A stretch of DNA of 64,000 bases from Eucalyptus grandis (lineage: Eukaryota > Streptophyta > Magnoliopsida > Myrtales > Myrtaceae): contig NC_052616.1 of the NCBI RefSeq assembly GCF_016545825.1, forward strand, positions 372,001 to 436,000, given 5' to 3'. The notes under the pieces are model-generated. The model was given only the letters and a program-made list of their open reading frames with translations. It made no database searches and had not been told where the DNA came from. Each line of letters starts with the position of its first letter. Within the stretch, counting starts at the first letter, position 1. This document shows, in pieces, positions 45,157 to 60,100 of the stretch. The translations under genes were made by a program, and so were the position numbers.

Positions 45157-48100
45157 ATGCCGGAGCCGGACTCCGCCGCCGTCGCCGCCGTCGATCCCAT
45201 CGACCACCTCCCGCTCTCCCTCCTGCGATCCGACGTCGTCCCCCCCGCCCCGACCCGTTCGCCCACCGGATCCACCATCGACTGGATCCCCGACCTCGCC
45301 GGCTACGCCTGGGTCGCCTACGGAGCCTCCTCCCTCCTGGTGATCTCTCACCTCCCCTCCCCTCTCTCCCACGCCGAACCCCTCGCCGCTCCCTTCTTCC
45401 GACACGCTTTCGACCTCCCTGGCCCCGTCTCCTCCGTCTCTTTCTCCTCCGACGGCCGGGTCGCCGCCGCTTCCGGCGATTGCGTCTTCATTCACTCGCT
45501 CGAATCCTCCAGATTACTAGGTATATCTGAATTCGATTCAATTGTCGTTTTTCCTTTTCGTTATTCCGCTTAGGCGTCTCTAGACCATTGGAGTTGAGTC
45601 ACAGATCGTGGAACAAATCATAGGTTGGCATGTTTTGGCATTTCTCTGGATATATGGTTTACAGGGATAATCAGGAAAATAGTGATGAGTGTCTCGAGTC
45701 AAAGCTGTCCTTCTTTTCTCAAACATTCTCTGATACTTTAGATTCAGAGTCTCTGCTTGAGCTCACTTGCTTTCTAAATGAGGCATGCGTAGTTATGGAG
45801 AGTTGGCTTCCCACGCCGAAGTTCTCATTATTCTAAGGACGTGTATAACTAGAATATGCGAGACTGGCTCATTAGAGTTGTTTAGGTGGTAGTTGGATCC
45901 ATTCCTGAAACATGCCTGGTGGATGGTTTTACGCTGTCTCAATGAAAAAATTGAGTCTTTTGAAGAGTGGACATCAAATGGATATCCCCAGCTACAATCT
46001 TCTTCACTTTGTACTGTAGTAAAATCTCAGATTCTACATTTAAGAGTTTTTTGAAGTCGCCATATTGTTAAGTTTTTCTTCTCAATATTGCTTTTACTGC
46101 TTCTTCTCTAATCTCCTTTATTGATATCTGGTCAATTTAATTATTTGCGTTTGACCTCAACCACTTAGTTGTGCTCCTTCGTCAGTCACAAGCAATTTTA
46201 TCAGATGGTTCTGGCTTCTAAGGGCATGTGTATGTACCTCATATTAACTTCTTTTCCGTTTCTGCGCACATAAGCACAAATCAAGGAGTAGACAATGATG
46301 AGCTGTTGCAGACATATTATTTTTTAGTAGTATGTTTGCCATGGTCATTTTCTTCTTTGGGGCTCTTGTGAACTAATATTCCACAGCAGTTATATTTTGC
46401 TTTTGAATTTTCTTAAATTTAAATGTTTTGTACTCATCAGGTTCTTTTTGTTGGAGCCAGAATGCAGTACTCAGGCAGTCTTCAAAGGTGGAGGTGGTCA
46501 AGTGGACTGGATCTGGGGATGGAATTATTGCAGGTGGAATTGAGGTGGTTCTGTGGAAGAACAATAGCATTTCCTGGGAGATTGCTTGGAAGTTTAAAGT
46601 TAAACAGCCACAAACTCTGGTTTCTGCAACTTGGTCCATTGAGGGACCATCAGCAGCAGCTTCTTATATGAATAAGCAGCATCTCAGTGGATCATCGGTC
46701 AGTGATGAGTGCAAACATGTTTTAGTATGTCAAAGTAATCGGAAATCTGAATACGTGATGGTTAAGCTATTTCATCCTCAACCTATCCTCATGATTGAAT
46801 GGAGGCCATTGGAAGGAAGACGGCTTAAGAGGAATCTGAAAGCAAGACATGTCCTTTTAACATGCTGCTTGGATGGAACCGTGAGGTTATGGAGTGAGAT
46901 GGATTATGGACGGACAAGAAAAATGGAGAAGGACCAGCATTCATTTTGTGTTGTCGCTGTTATCGAGACAAACATGGTTCTTGGTGCAACTCTAGGTGAG
47001 AACTTTTTTGTTACTTGGGCAGAAGAAAAGAGGGGGTTATTTAGAATTTGCAAAGAAGGTAGCCAGATTTTCTCTACAGAGTTTCCTGAGTATGAAAAGA
47101 CTGGCCGATGTGAATGGGTAGTAGGCATTGGTCCAGAGCTGAAAATTACATTCTGGGCAGTCCACTGTCTTGATGAATTTTCTCCTCTTAGGCACCCTCG
47201 AGTGACGTTATGGAAATCAAAGGACCTGCAGTATCTTGACTCGGGGCATCTTCACAAATTCTCATATTTGAATGTCAAAGATCAATACCCCGTGAAGAAA
47301 GCAATCATCTCGAGGAATAGTTCATCTGGACCACCTGTTTTCTGCTCTTTTATTCACCTTTCACCTTGCAATTCAATCGTGTGGTTGCTGCTGCACACTC
47401 AGGCTGCAGATAATGTAAGACATTTGTCTCTTGGTACTTCCCCAGAAGAGAAGATTTTATCTGGCTCTTCTGGTGTTGAACTAGGTCTAGATGGTCACTC
47501 TGGAAAAATCTTAAGAGTTGCTGTGCATCCTGATCACTGTGAATTCAGATTAGCTGCTTCCCTGGATTCTAATGGTTTGCTTTTGTTTTGGTCATTTTCC
47601 ACCATTACCAATGAGTTTCCCGGTTTTCCAACCACGATTCCCTCATGGAAGCTCTCTGGAAAACTTGTGACACAAGAAAAAGATCCAAAATATACCAGCT
47701 TGGTCTGGGCACCTTTAGCAATGAAAGATGACCGCATTGTTCTGTTGGGATACCATGGCGGGATCGATTGCTTTGTGGTTAAAGCTTCTGAAAAGGAAGT
47801 GCAAAAAGTAGAATGTCACAGATTATGCACAATTCCTTTTTGTGATGGCGTTCCTACTGAAGAAGGCCCCACAGATATCTTTTCAATTCCTCTGCCTAAC
47901 AAAGCCTCCAAATGCGATGGTTTCATGCTCTTGGCTGCATGGATTGATGGCTTTTATACATTATCATGGGACATTGTTGTACAGTACTATGATTTATCTG
48001 GACACAATCGTGAATGTGACATTGAGACCAATTACCCAGCTTGGAGCAGCATGTCAAAATTCGAGGCTTTTTTTTGTGGCAAAGGATATTCTATTTTTGT

Positions 48101-51100
48101 ATCTCCTTGCTCTCCACAATGTCTTGATTCTCACAACCATGACACTATCAACAGTTTCTCCATAGTAAGTCCTGGTCTTTCCTTATCATCTATACGACAG
48201 GACCGGAGGGGTATTGATAATGAACAGTGCAGCAATTGTCCTGCATTTGTGATGGCAGCAGGGTGCAGAGATGGTAGCTTGAAATTGTGGAGAAGTAATA
48301 GGACTGAAGAATCTGCTGCCACTATCAGATGGGAGCTTGTGGGTATGGTTGCTGCACATCAAAGTTCGATTAGTAAAGTATGTGTTACTGATTGTGGTCA
48401 GAAGATCGCAACCATAAGTGGGGCTAGTAATTCTGATAATGTCAATACTCTAAGTATATGGGGCGCCGTTAATATGATGGGAGCAGGACACCTATTGTTA
48501 GAAGATATGGTATCCCTAGATGGACATGTCATTGCTATGAAGTGGTTAGCATTAGGTAATGGCCAAGAGATTCTTGGAGTATGCATGCAAGATAAATTGC
48601 TGGTTTATGCAGAAAGGCGAGCTGGTAGTCAGAGTTTGTTGAATTCTGGAAAGCCGTCACATATGCATATTTGGTTTTGCATTGCACATGCTCATTTATC
48701 ATCTCCTGCATATAACTTTATTTGGGGCCCCCAGGCGACAGGTGTGGTTGTTCATGAAAATCACATCTGCTCATTCAGTCAGTTGTTATTCCTTGTAAAT
48801 AGTGGTTATCTGGGGAATTCTCATCTAGCATGTGAAAAGGATATTCCATGGAATAGTGAAAGAAGCCCAAGCATTGGCATTTTTGCTCCAATTTTTACTG
48901 ATCTTGACATTCATAATTTTGAAAATTTATCAGTTGAAAGCAATGGGAAGTTATGCACCTCCGGGACTGCAAAGAATCTGAGCTTGAATTGTGATCTTGT
49001 AGCCAGTTGTCTCTATGTAGAAAGGGCTACATCAGAACATTGTTTTCCTACGAAGTTCAAATTCTGGAGCATGTTCGAAATACTGGAATATTTGTGTGGA
49101 CCTCTTCCTTTGTATCATCCACAGGCTCTCCTTTTTAACATATTTTCAGGTACCTTCAATAGCTGTAGATTATAAAGTAACTTTCAGATGTCCTTTCTGT
49201 TACTTGTATTGTGAGCCTCCATCACATTTTGCCACGTTTATAGCTCAGTCATTTGTTACAAGTGGGCCTAGGTTTATAGGTGGGAGTAGATAACCCCGTG
49301 TTCATGTTGTTAACATGCATATCATTTTAGTCACTTTTTATTTTCTTTGTTTGCCTGGTATTTTGATTTTTGTTGGCTTCTTTCTGATTTGGTAAGTGCT
49401 AGGGGTGCTCTACGAGTGGACTGGATAGTGGGAAATACTTTTGAATGTTAGGGCTGCTGATATATTGGCATGCATTGAATTTATTGGTTGGATATTGTTT
49501 TGTTGTCGGCAATTGTTCTCTTTTATTTTCCTTAGTGGACTAGCAATTAGGAAAGAGAAGGGGGTGGTTATGGATCAGACCTAGGATCAGAAAATGAAAA
49601 TAATTAATTTGATGATAATACGATAAATGTTTTATATGAGTTCTCCCCCTTCCCCCTTCTCTCCGTGCACGCGCACACGTACATTTTCTTTAAATATATA
49701 GAAGCATGAATTACAAAAAGCTTATAGACTGAGTGATTATTTGCTGTCACCAAGGGAGGTTGTAGAGTTTAGACATTATTAGTTTTGACAAGATGAGGAG
49801 TTTTGCTTCAATTGGTAGGCATACTGCAATTTGAAGTGAGGGCTACTTGTAGTGGTTCAAAGTCTGGAAAGAAATGGACGGCTATTTGAACCTTTGAGGT
49901 ACTGAGAAAAATTTAAGCTTTGGCTATGTACCTGTTCAATAACAATGGAAGGAAGTAAAAGACTCAAACCTATTTCTAGTAGGGAGGCGTCCCTTGTATT
50001 CTATTACATAAACACGTGCTTCCTCACAAAATGTCTTCTTTTTTTATAATTGCTGGCGGCTTTTGTTTTCCTTTAGCTTTAATTTACTGGAATGTATATA
50101 AACACTAAAATTTCAACTATTCTTAGTTGGTCTGTAAAAAGCTTCATATTCACTTTGACTTCGTCAGGCAGCAGGCTCTATCGAGAAGCCTTCTGTTTGG
50201 CATTTCCCTTGCCATCTTTAATTCCTTTTGCTTTTATTTGCAATAATTCTTCCACTTGCGTATAATTTATTAATGTTTTGTGTGAAAGTCAACTATGACT
50301 CTGGCTATTTTTCTTGGTTTGGACTTCCATCAGTAGTTTAGCATAATGTTGTGGTTGTAGTGATATGTTTATCGATGGCAATATTTGACTTTGTAAAAGA
50401 GAACGGTATTAATTATTTAAATATATTTCTCAAAGAAGAGGAAACTTGATGAGTTTCAGTTTGTCTTACGATGAAAAGGAATTTGGCACTCAAAGCCACT
50501 TTGGAAGGGGGGCTATCTGCGAATTTGTTCACACGCAACTTATTCAGGGAATAGAATGTGGCTGTATTTGCTACTTTTTTTTTCCTCAAAAGAACCTTAG
50601 CGAGCAAACTCCTCTCCACCAACCCATCCTTTTACCAGTGTTTTAAATGCTTTTAATTATTAGCTTTAAATGAATGCTTCAAAATAAATCTATGTTTCCA
50701 TACTTTGATATATCCAGGCAATTGGAGGCGTGCATATCTGGCCTTGCGGCATCTTGTTGCACATCTTTCTTCTGATGTGCACGGGAAGAGAGCCAAATCT
50801 CGCCAAATTGTTCCCCAAATGGTTCTGTCAGGTTATCTTGAAGGCATTGTTTCAGAAAGTTCTCCAGCCAGACAAATTCAGTGGAGTGGGGATGCCTCTT
50901 CAATAACATCATCCTTCAGTTTTGAAAGAGGCTTGACTGAGTTATCTTCTAAGTCTGATTATGATGCTTCCAGTAACAAACCTAATTCCTTGTCATTAAA
51001 ATCTGAACTTAGTAGCTTTATCAACACTCTCGAGAGGTGGCATGAATTAGAAGCTATGTCACAGAAAGAGAAGACGGAAATTCTTGCAATTATCGATCTT

Positions 51101-54100
51101 CTCAGTGAAGTCAATAATTTGCATTCTACCTCTGTTTATGAAAGTCTTGATGAGCCTGGACGAAGGTATGCCTCAATATGGTTGATTTGCATTATTTTGT
51201 AATATAAGTTGCTTTCCTGCTGCCTAGTATTGTTGGTCATGTAATGATCACATCTTTTTGTTCAATTGAGCTAATGCAACGGTGATAGTCATTTTTTAGG
51301 CTTAATTGAAGTGATAATTTGTTTATGATGAATGTGAGAGCATGCATTGACTCCAGAAGCTGATGCAATCAAAATCTTTTGTGGTTGGGCATGCCTGAAG
51401 TAATTTTGTTCTTCATGCCTGTGTTATACAAAGCTCACCAAGAACTTAGAGTTGTGTTAGTGTTCTTGTGAAAAAAATTGCAGATTAGTATTTTTTACAC
51501 ATCTTCTGCGACTAGTAGATATTCTACCATGTTGTCCATATTTTGCTGGAAAGCCAGTTTGACCTGAAAAAGTGTTGCCAACTCTAGGAAAGGTATGAAA
51601 GCCCATACCTCCAGCCAAACGAGCTATAAAGTTCTGCTTGCAGTATCAGTGCTGGAAAGGAGGAGTTGCTACTTATAGGGTTTATCAAACTTCTGTTTGA
51701 GCCCTCAGCAGTTTCTGCATTTTTACTTATCATTAGAGACAGAATGATTAGGACATGCTCTGTGCTCTTAGTGAGTGCCAATGAAATCTCCTCCATCTAG
51801 TGCTTTTTCCTAAATTGTGTTCAGAAATGGGGACTTCATGATCTAGAAGAGCCTTTATTTTCTAATATTGGATTTTCTTTCCATACTTTCCGCTTCAACT
51901 CTGCCCCAGGTTTTGGGTCTCAGTGAGATACAAACAACTTCACTTCCTCCGGAAGTATGGAAGGATGGCATCGATGGAAGAGTTAGTCATTGATTCTGCA
52001 TCAATTTGCTGGGCCTTTCACTCTGACTGTCAGGATAATCTATTAGATTCATTTCTTCCAAATGCATCTTCTTGGCAAGAAATGCGAGCAAATGGAGTTG
52101 GACTTTGGTTAACTGATGTGTCACAATTGCGTACAAGGGTGAGTTTTACTCCTCCACCATTAAGGGATGTGACTGCGTATCTGATGAGTATGTATCTTGG
52201 ATTCCTTCTTCAAGCCACTTGGTCTATGCATTTTCTGCTTTATTGCCAGGAAATTTTTGGGGGTTGGAGAAGCTCTCTACCTGGGAGTTCACCTAGCTCC
52301 TCTTATTATTTGTGATTTTTGAGAAAACCTGTGGAATTACTCTGCAACAAATTGGTTTTAAATCCTTTAGGGATCTGATTGTCATTAAAACTTGCACATT
52401 ATTTTTTTGTTAAGTGCCGATTAGACTTTCCTGCTTCGAGCTATCTGATGGATGTTGTTTCATTGCAGATGGAGAAACTGGCAAGATCACTATATTTAAA
52501 GCGAAAAGATCCTAAAGACTGTGCACTTCTATATGTATCATTAAACAGACTCCAAGTTTTGGCTGGCCTGTTTAAATTAAGCAAGGATGAGAAGGATAAG
52601 CCTTTAGTTGGATTCCTCTTGCGCAATTTTCAGGTACTGTGGTGTACCTATCACACCACTAATTTTGCAATGTCAGTGAATTTCTCAAGCTCCTGGTTGT
52701 GTTGTACATTTCGTTTGTCTTTTTAGATAATATCGGATTCTTATTCCTTTCTGGTAACCCTTTTAGTGTCTTCATTGCAATCTGCATTTTCATGACAGGA
52801 GGAGAAAAACAAGGCTGCTGCACTTAAAAATGCATATGTCTTGCTTGGGAGACATCAGATAGAGCTTGCAATTGCCTTTTTCCTGCTTGGAGGTGATATT
52901 TCTTCTGCAGTGACTGTTTGTATGAAGAATCTTAGGGATGAACAGCTTGCTCTAGTTATCTGTCGCCTTGTTGAGGGGTGCGGTGGACCAACTGAGCATC
53001 AATTAATAACAAAGTTCATGCTTCCTTCAGCAATTGAAAAGAGTGACTACTGGCTTTCCAGTCTTCTAGAGGTGTCCTATTATTCTAAGCTAATTTTTGG
53101 CTTATCTCTAGTTTTGGTTGTGGAGATATATGCAACAGTAGATGCTTGCAGCCATCATAAATATCTCTTTCTTTTGCAGTGGCAGCTGGGGAACTACTCA
53201 AAATCTTTCTTGAGCATGTTTAAGTGCCAAAATGGTCCTATCTCAATTGAATATGCTCCCATTTCCAATCATGCTGCCTTTCTGGACCCAAGTGTTGGTT
53301 TATACTGCATTTTGCTAGCGGCTAAGAATCATATAAAGAATGCTGTTGGGGAGCAAAATGCTGCTTTCTTTGGGAGGTGGGCATGTCTAATCACAGCTAC
53401 CGCCTTGAAAAGAAGTGGGCTTCCTGTAAGTATTATTTTCCTTCTAATAAGGGGTAATAAGAGTCAAGAATGTCATATGTTCGCTTCTCTTATGAATATT
53501 CATGGTGCTTGCTAAGTTGTCTGCATCTATAGATGAATTTGTTCTGTTGCAATAATTCTCAGTGAGCTCTACAGCTTTTTTTTGGTTTTGTTTGGATTAG
53601 CTTGAAGCTATGGAGCAATATTCTTCTCTGAGCTTTGACGGGGTATGTGATCATCAGAGCATGTTCAATAATGGGCTTTCTGAAGTTCTACTGGCCGGAC
53701 CAAAAGCATCCACAAATAGTTCCTCAAATTGGCTGTCCAATGATGTGTCCACCCATTTGGAGTCCCATTATAAATTTGATTGTGCACTTCAACACTTAAC
53801 GAAATTAATTATAGAACACCCGTCTTGGCCATACTCAAGTATGGGATCTGTTGGATCTAGGTCCTACTTTGAGTGTAAGATGCATGAATTGAAGAAACTA
53901 CTACCAGAGTTCCGAGATAAGCTATATGCTGGCTTGGAGGTTGTGGAGCAGAAGTTCTCTGTGGATGCTGCCTCTCTTCTTAGCATGGTATCTTGACGTT
54001 TGAGTCATTACATGTGACACTATATGTTTTCACTGCTTCTCACCCCAATGACTAACATGCTTTTGTTTTACATGGTATATGTTCACAGATATCAGGGTTT

Positions 54101-57100
54101 GCATACTCTAAGGGCTCCTTTTTTATTGGACTTGATCTACTACAAGGGTATTATTGTCGGCAAACGGCTTTTAATGGGAATGATCTGCTTGGCAATCTAG
54201 AACCCTCTCTTCCAAAGCTTCCATTCGCAGCAGCTGCAGAAGTGTCTTTCTTGTCTTCACGATTCATTGCAGCCTGTAGTATATCCTTCTCTCGACTGGA
54301 TTCACATAATTTCATGAAGACTGAGCAAGATGAAAAAGGATCCAAATTGTCAGTTTCTAGGGGGATTCTATTTCAAAATCTTATACTTATCTTTAGGAAA
54401 TTAAGAGCTATTCTCCGGTTATCTTTGAACTCCAATGATGCAGACTTCATCATGAAACTTTTTGCCATACTCGATTTATTTGAGTATTTTGCTCATTTTG
54501 CTTACATTTGGTTTCAGAGGAACTTAGAAGCTCTCAGTTTGATTTTGCAACCACTCAGGGTGTCTCTTTTCAATGGCCATACTACTCACAATGTTGATAT
54601 GGAAGATCTAACCGAAGTTCTCCACCAAATGGAAAAAAATTTATCTGATACTGCCACTGTCAATACTGTCAAATGCGATCTGCAATCAACTGAAAGTGTG
54701 AAAGGTGAAAATGGAGAAGACATAGTACACTTGATTCCTGAAGATGAAAGATGGCAAATTTTGGGATGTTCACTATGGGAACATATGTCTCGTTTTACGA
54801 ACCTTAAGCTGAATTTCATATTGGAAACAGTTCAAGACAGTCACCTTTTTGGTGCTTCTCTTAGTGAGCTCCATTCAAAAGTATGTAGTTCTGCTAATCT
54901 TCAAGCTGATGCCAAAAATATAAGAGAACAGACTGAGCTGCTATCAGTTTTTTTGGTCCAGTCACTGAAGACAATTTCTGCCCATGTTTCTTCATATCAT
55001 ATTAACGAACTTGCAGCCCTAGTGCAGCAAAAACTTGACAATGGATGGCCAGCTATGACACTTGTGTGGTTGCAAAAGTCTGATCTGACTGAACCCAGAT
55101 CTCTCCAAATGCATATGACTGATACTAATACTAGTTTGGATCTTGTTAACAGTGATACTGAACTATCAATGTATGAAAAACTATGGACTTTATGGGCTGA
55201 TCCTCAAATTATATCAGATAATTTTGCCTTGGGGAAAATAAATTGGTCAGGATATTCCAGCACCAAACCTTCTAAAGGTTGGACAGGAATACATGAAGGG
55301 ATGACATTAGAGGAAAATGAATCGAGGAACAACGGAAGTAGGGGTAGCCCTGATTCTACCAGCAGCATGAGTGGGTCTCTTTCTAAAGGATTATTTTCAA
55401 ATGGCAACTCTTTATTGAGTTCTTGGCATAAAGAACCCAACCTGGTGAATGAGGTTACTCATTTTCAAAATCCTAAAGATATTTTAAAGAGAAATGGGGA
55501 GCTCATGGAGGTAATTTTTCCTTTCACTCTTCTTGCATTTATGTAGCAGTATGTTTTTGATGGATCAACCTGCCTGAAGGTGGCAGTAGGTCCTTGAAGG
55601 TAATCTAGATCCATGCATGATTTTGACGCAGTTTTGATGTTTTGAACAGGCATTATGCATTAACTCCATCAATGAACGGCAGATTGCAGTTTCTAGCAAT
55701 AGAAAGGTGAGTGATTCCTGCACATGGACACTAATGTTAGTACTAATCCTTAAAGCATTCTGTGTTGCCGAAATTTTGTGAGAATTTGAGTTGCACTGAT
55801 CACTATGTAACTAGTTGGTAATGGCGACAATTCTTTTGGCTACTTAGATATGTTTGCCTCCCTTAATGCTAGTTAATTAAAAAATATATCTGCAATAAAA
55901 GCTCTAAACACTTTGGTGTCAAAGACATAAATTCAAAAGAATGAAGAAAATTTTAACAGGAGCTCCTTGTGTTAAAATTCTTCAACTCCTGATGATACCT
56001 AGCTTCTAACATGTTTTAATAAGCATTGATCTGCCGACTCCGTGATCTGTCACATTCTTTTACTTTTTATCAGATATAAATCCTTCTGGCTACTCATACA
56101 GTATTCCTCAATGGGTGGTTGTCTTATATAGGGTATAATTTTCTTCAACTTGGAAGAAGAATTACCTTATAAAGAAGGAATGGAGCATTTATGGTCAGAA
56201 GCTGATTGGCCATGGCATGGTTGGGCTGACTCTGAATCCACTCTTCAGAGCAAATGGGGATTTGGTGGAGCAACTACCAAGATGGGATCTTTGGCCATGC
56301 CTGGGAGAGACCTGACAGGTGGTGTAGCATTTGGTATTCCAGGTTATGCAGGCATTGGTGCTTCTGGCTTAGGTTGGGAAACTCAAGATAAATTCGAAGA
56401 GTTTGTTGAACAATCAGCTGACTTGGAAACTGTAAGAACTAGGGCTCTTTCTAGTCACCCATCCATGCCATACTTCTTGGTTGGCTCCAGCAACACACAT
56501 ATCTACTTATGGAAGGTAAGATTTGTTGAAGTGGACGAATGTTCAATTTTACCAAAGTCAAATGTGGGATTCTGTTAGTTATCATTTGCTAGATCTTTTA
56601 TTTGGCTGTTTCATCAGTTTGGCTATGAGAAATTGTTTGTACAGAATCAAGCAAGAAGGCTCTTTTCCGCTTTTATCAATTTGCTCCTTTAAACATGATG
56701 TTCTGCAACTTTGGCTTGGGACAATTGGGAATATTTTCTCTTCTATAAATTTTGATTTTCTTTCCTAAATTTTGTTCAACATTATTCTTTCTGCGCCCTT
56801 TTGTTGGTGAATTAATGTATTATGATGTGCGCTCAATGAAAAGAGCATGCTCAGGGAAGTCCCCAGGCAAAAAAAAAAAAATTCGGGCGGGGGGGGATGC
56901 CAACCCACAAAAGGAATAAAATTGCATTGACTACCTTTCTGTTCTGCACTTCTCTGTTTCTATGATCTTCTTAAGTTTCAAGTCAACACTGCTGGGATCT
57001 GTGAGATCTATTGCAATGAGTTGTGCCACATTTATCACTTTTGTTTCTTGGAAGTGCGATCTGTGGGTTGTTAACTTGTTATCGCTTTGAACTTCTGTGG

Positions 57101-60100
57101 CAATATTACTGTCAAACAATTGTAACATAATTGATAAATGCAGTTTGGTGAGGAAAAAGCTATTGCTACTTATGGAGTGCTGCCTGCTGCAAATAGCCCT
57201 CCACCTTATGCTCTTGCATCTATATCAGCCTTGCAGTTTGACCCTTGTGGACACAGATTTGCTACAGCTGCATTAGATGGGACCATATGCTCATGGCAGC
57301 TGGAGGTTGGAGGAAGGAGCAACGTTCGTCCGACTGAATCATCTCTTTGCTTTAATGGGCATGCCTCGTATGTGCAACCTCTTTAGATTTGTTGAGCAAT
57401 CACTATCTTGTTTAATTTTTCTGCACGTGGCACTGGAAATTGGGAATAGAAATAATGATGCATGGCCTGTCTTTTTACTTATTTGGTTGATACGAGGTTT
57501 TCCTCTGTACTTCAGATCAGGATTTTTCACTGAGGGACTTTGCAAAATAAAGTAACGAAGAACTGAATGAATTGCTGCAGATGAATTTTAACAATTCTTG
57601 TTGTGGCCAAAGATTTGATTTGTCATTATGGGTTCTGAGACAGCACATTCCTTCTCATAGTGTTCGTGTCCTATTTTCTTTTCGGTACTTATCCCTGTTT
57701 GTTCTTAAAATGGTACATAGTTGAATTTATTCAATGCTAATGAGATGCACCCCTGTGAATTATGTGGCTTTTCATTATGAATTTGAGAATTTTATCCACC
57801 ACCACCTTCCTCGTGGCACTGGATATACGCCATATTAAGTTTTATTTTGGTTGCAGGGACATTGCCTATGTTAGTTCAAGTGGATCAATAATAGCCGCAG
57901 CTGGATGCAGCTCCAATAACATGAATGTGGTTGTATGGGATACACTGGCTCCACCTTCTACTTCTCGAGCCTCTATAATCTGTCATGAAGGTTTGTCCTT
58001 TCTCTTCAACTGAAAATATGAGAGAAAAAAATAACCTGGAGTGTCAAAACCTAACACGGAAGGACATTTAAAAGTGTTAAAAAAGTTATGAAAATGACAC
58101 TTAAAGTGCCAAAATTGAAGTAAAATGGATCAGTTAAGTGTCAACGGTGAGAAAATCCGGGCAAAATGCTAACGTGGCGATTTTCTGATAAGAGAAGTGC
58201 AAAAAAACGTTTTGAATGACATAACTAGATAAATTCAAAAACAACATCGTTTTGCTAATGTGGCTAAATAATTAATGTAATATTAATTAAATTAAATTTA
58301 AAAGGGGAGACTAAGATTGCAGACGGCTGGCTCAGCTCTCACCGCCGGCTCCCTCGCCGTTTGCTAGAAGGGCTAGCAACGGTGGGAGGAGGGTCTCCTC
58401 CTCCTTTTTCTTTTTTTAAATTTTTGTAAATATAAATATTTTAATTTACCTACTCATGGGCAGCTCAGTTGGTGTATGTTTTCTCCTCTATCGCCGAGGT
58501 CGAGAGTTCGAGCCCTCCCGTTGCTAACATGGTTTAAGTGGGGGTCCTAGGGGTGAATTACTGGGCCAGCCCTCCAAGATATTGACGCTTGGTCTGGGGT
58601 GCACCGCGCACTCTACTTACCGTGGGCTGCCCAGTGGATCCTCGATTACCCAAAAAAAAAAAAAAAAAACTAATTTAATTAATATTTATATTGAGATTAA
58701 AAAAAAAAGGCAAAATGACATCGTTTTGGTTTTTTGTTGCTGACTTAGCTCTTTGGCATGCCATGTAAGCAAGTTATATTATTAAAAAATTGTCACGTAA
58801 GATTTTCGGCCACTTTCGCCGAACTTGTCACTCAACTGTCCTATTTGAAAAAAAAAAAAAGAAAAATAAAAACACTTAAGTGTCACTTTCGTGACTTTTG
58901 ACATTTAAGTATTTCATGCCAAGTTTTGACACTCCAGGTGTCTGGAACTTGAAAATATAAATTTTGTGCTTGTTTTGTACATCTAAACACTAGCTGTCAC
59001 CTCCAAGAACACCACATCTAAATGAAGTGTGTATCTTTTCGAGCCAAATGGGGGAGATGAATTCATTGATTCTGAATGTTGGTGTAATCAATTGGAGGAA
59101 GCATAAGGTATGGGCAAAAATAATGTCCCAGCACAGAATACCCCTGCATCTGTGTCTAGCGAGAGTCATCAAACATTAGACAGCTTTACCCTCTTCACTT
59201 CGGAGAAGCTCATTTGTGACTTTTACCTATGACTTCCATATTGCCATGAAGCAACTTTACCATATATCATGCTTGCCCCCAAATTTTATTGCAGTGGCAG
59301 ATATTTGACTGTTCTCACTTGCTGAACTTAGTGCAAAGCTACATGACGCATTTTCCAAAGTTAAATAAAGCAATAGCTGGAATGTTGCTATCGTGTTATC
59401 ATCCTTGGCCATGGATCTTGTCAAACATTTGTACTTTCTGTGCAGGTGGAGCTCGCTCTGTTTGTGTGTTTGATAATGATGTAGGAAATAGTTCCGTTTC
59501 TCCCCTTATATTGACCGGTGGTAAGGGTGGTGATGTTGGACTCCATGATTTTCGGTACATTGCAACCGGAAGGAGTAAAAGGCACAAGAACTCTGATAAT
59601 AGTCAGCGAAGTTCCCAGGCAACTTTGTCTACTGACTTGCCGGCAGGGACTGGTACGAAGTTTGGGGTTGAGAATGTAGGTGGGATGCTCTGGTACATAC
59701 CAAAGGCACATTTAGGTAATGTGATATACTTTCCCACTGCCATAATCATTAAATGTGTGTTATATTCTGATTTTTGTGTATTTCTTGTTGTGAAGGGAGT
59801 GTTACGAAAATATCCCCAATTGCTCAAACGAGTTTGTTCTTAACTGGAAGCAAAGATGGTGATGTGAAACTTTGGGATGCCAAAAGTGCCAAGTTACTAC
59901 ATCATTGGCCAAAATTACATGAAAGGCACACTTTTCTACAACCAAGCACTCGGGGTTTTGGCGGAGTCGTACGGGTAATGTTCTTGCAATCAAATTTGTG
60001 CTGGAACATCACTATATATTATTTCTGGACATAGCTATATATTTATTCTGTACATACGTGTAGAGCAGTTTGATTCCCCAGGATGCAGAAGAAATTGGCT

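Noticed and set aside
45103..45495. Long antisense frame over exon 1 of the Rav1-like gene
   Set aside because: Gly/Glu-rich shadow of a GC-rich exon; the sense frame has splice sites and homology.
54462..54520. Possible retained intron in exon 9 of the Rav1-like gene
   Set aside because: The frame reads through with protein-like sequence, length is a multiple of the codon, and the overall coding sum fits without an intron there.
58450..58540. tRNA gene suggested by A and B boxes
   Set aside because: No cloverleaf can be completed and a SINE body with poly(A) tail follows; it is tRNA-derived, not a tRNA gene.
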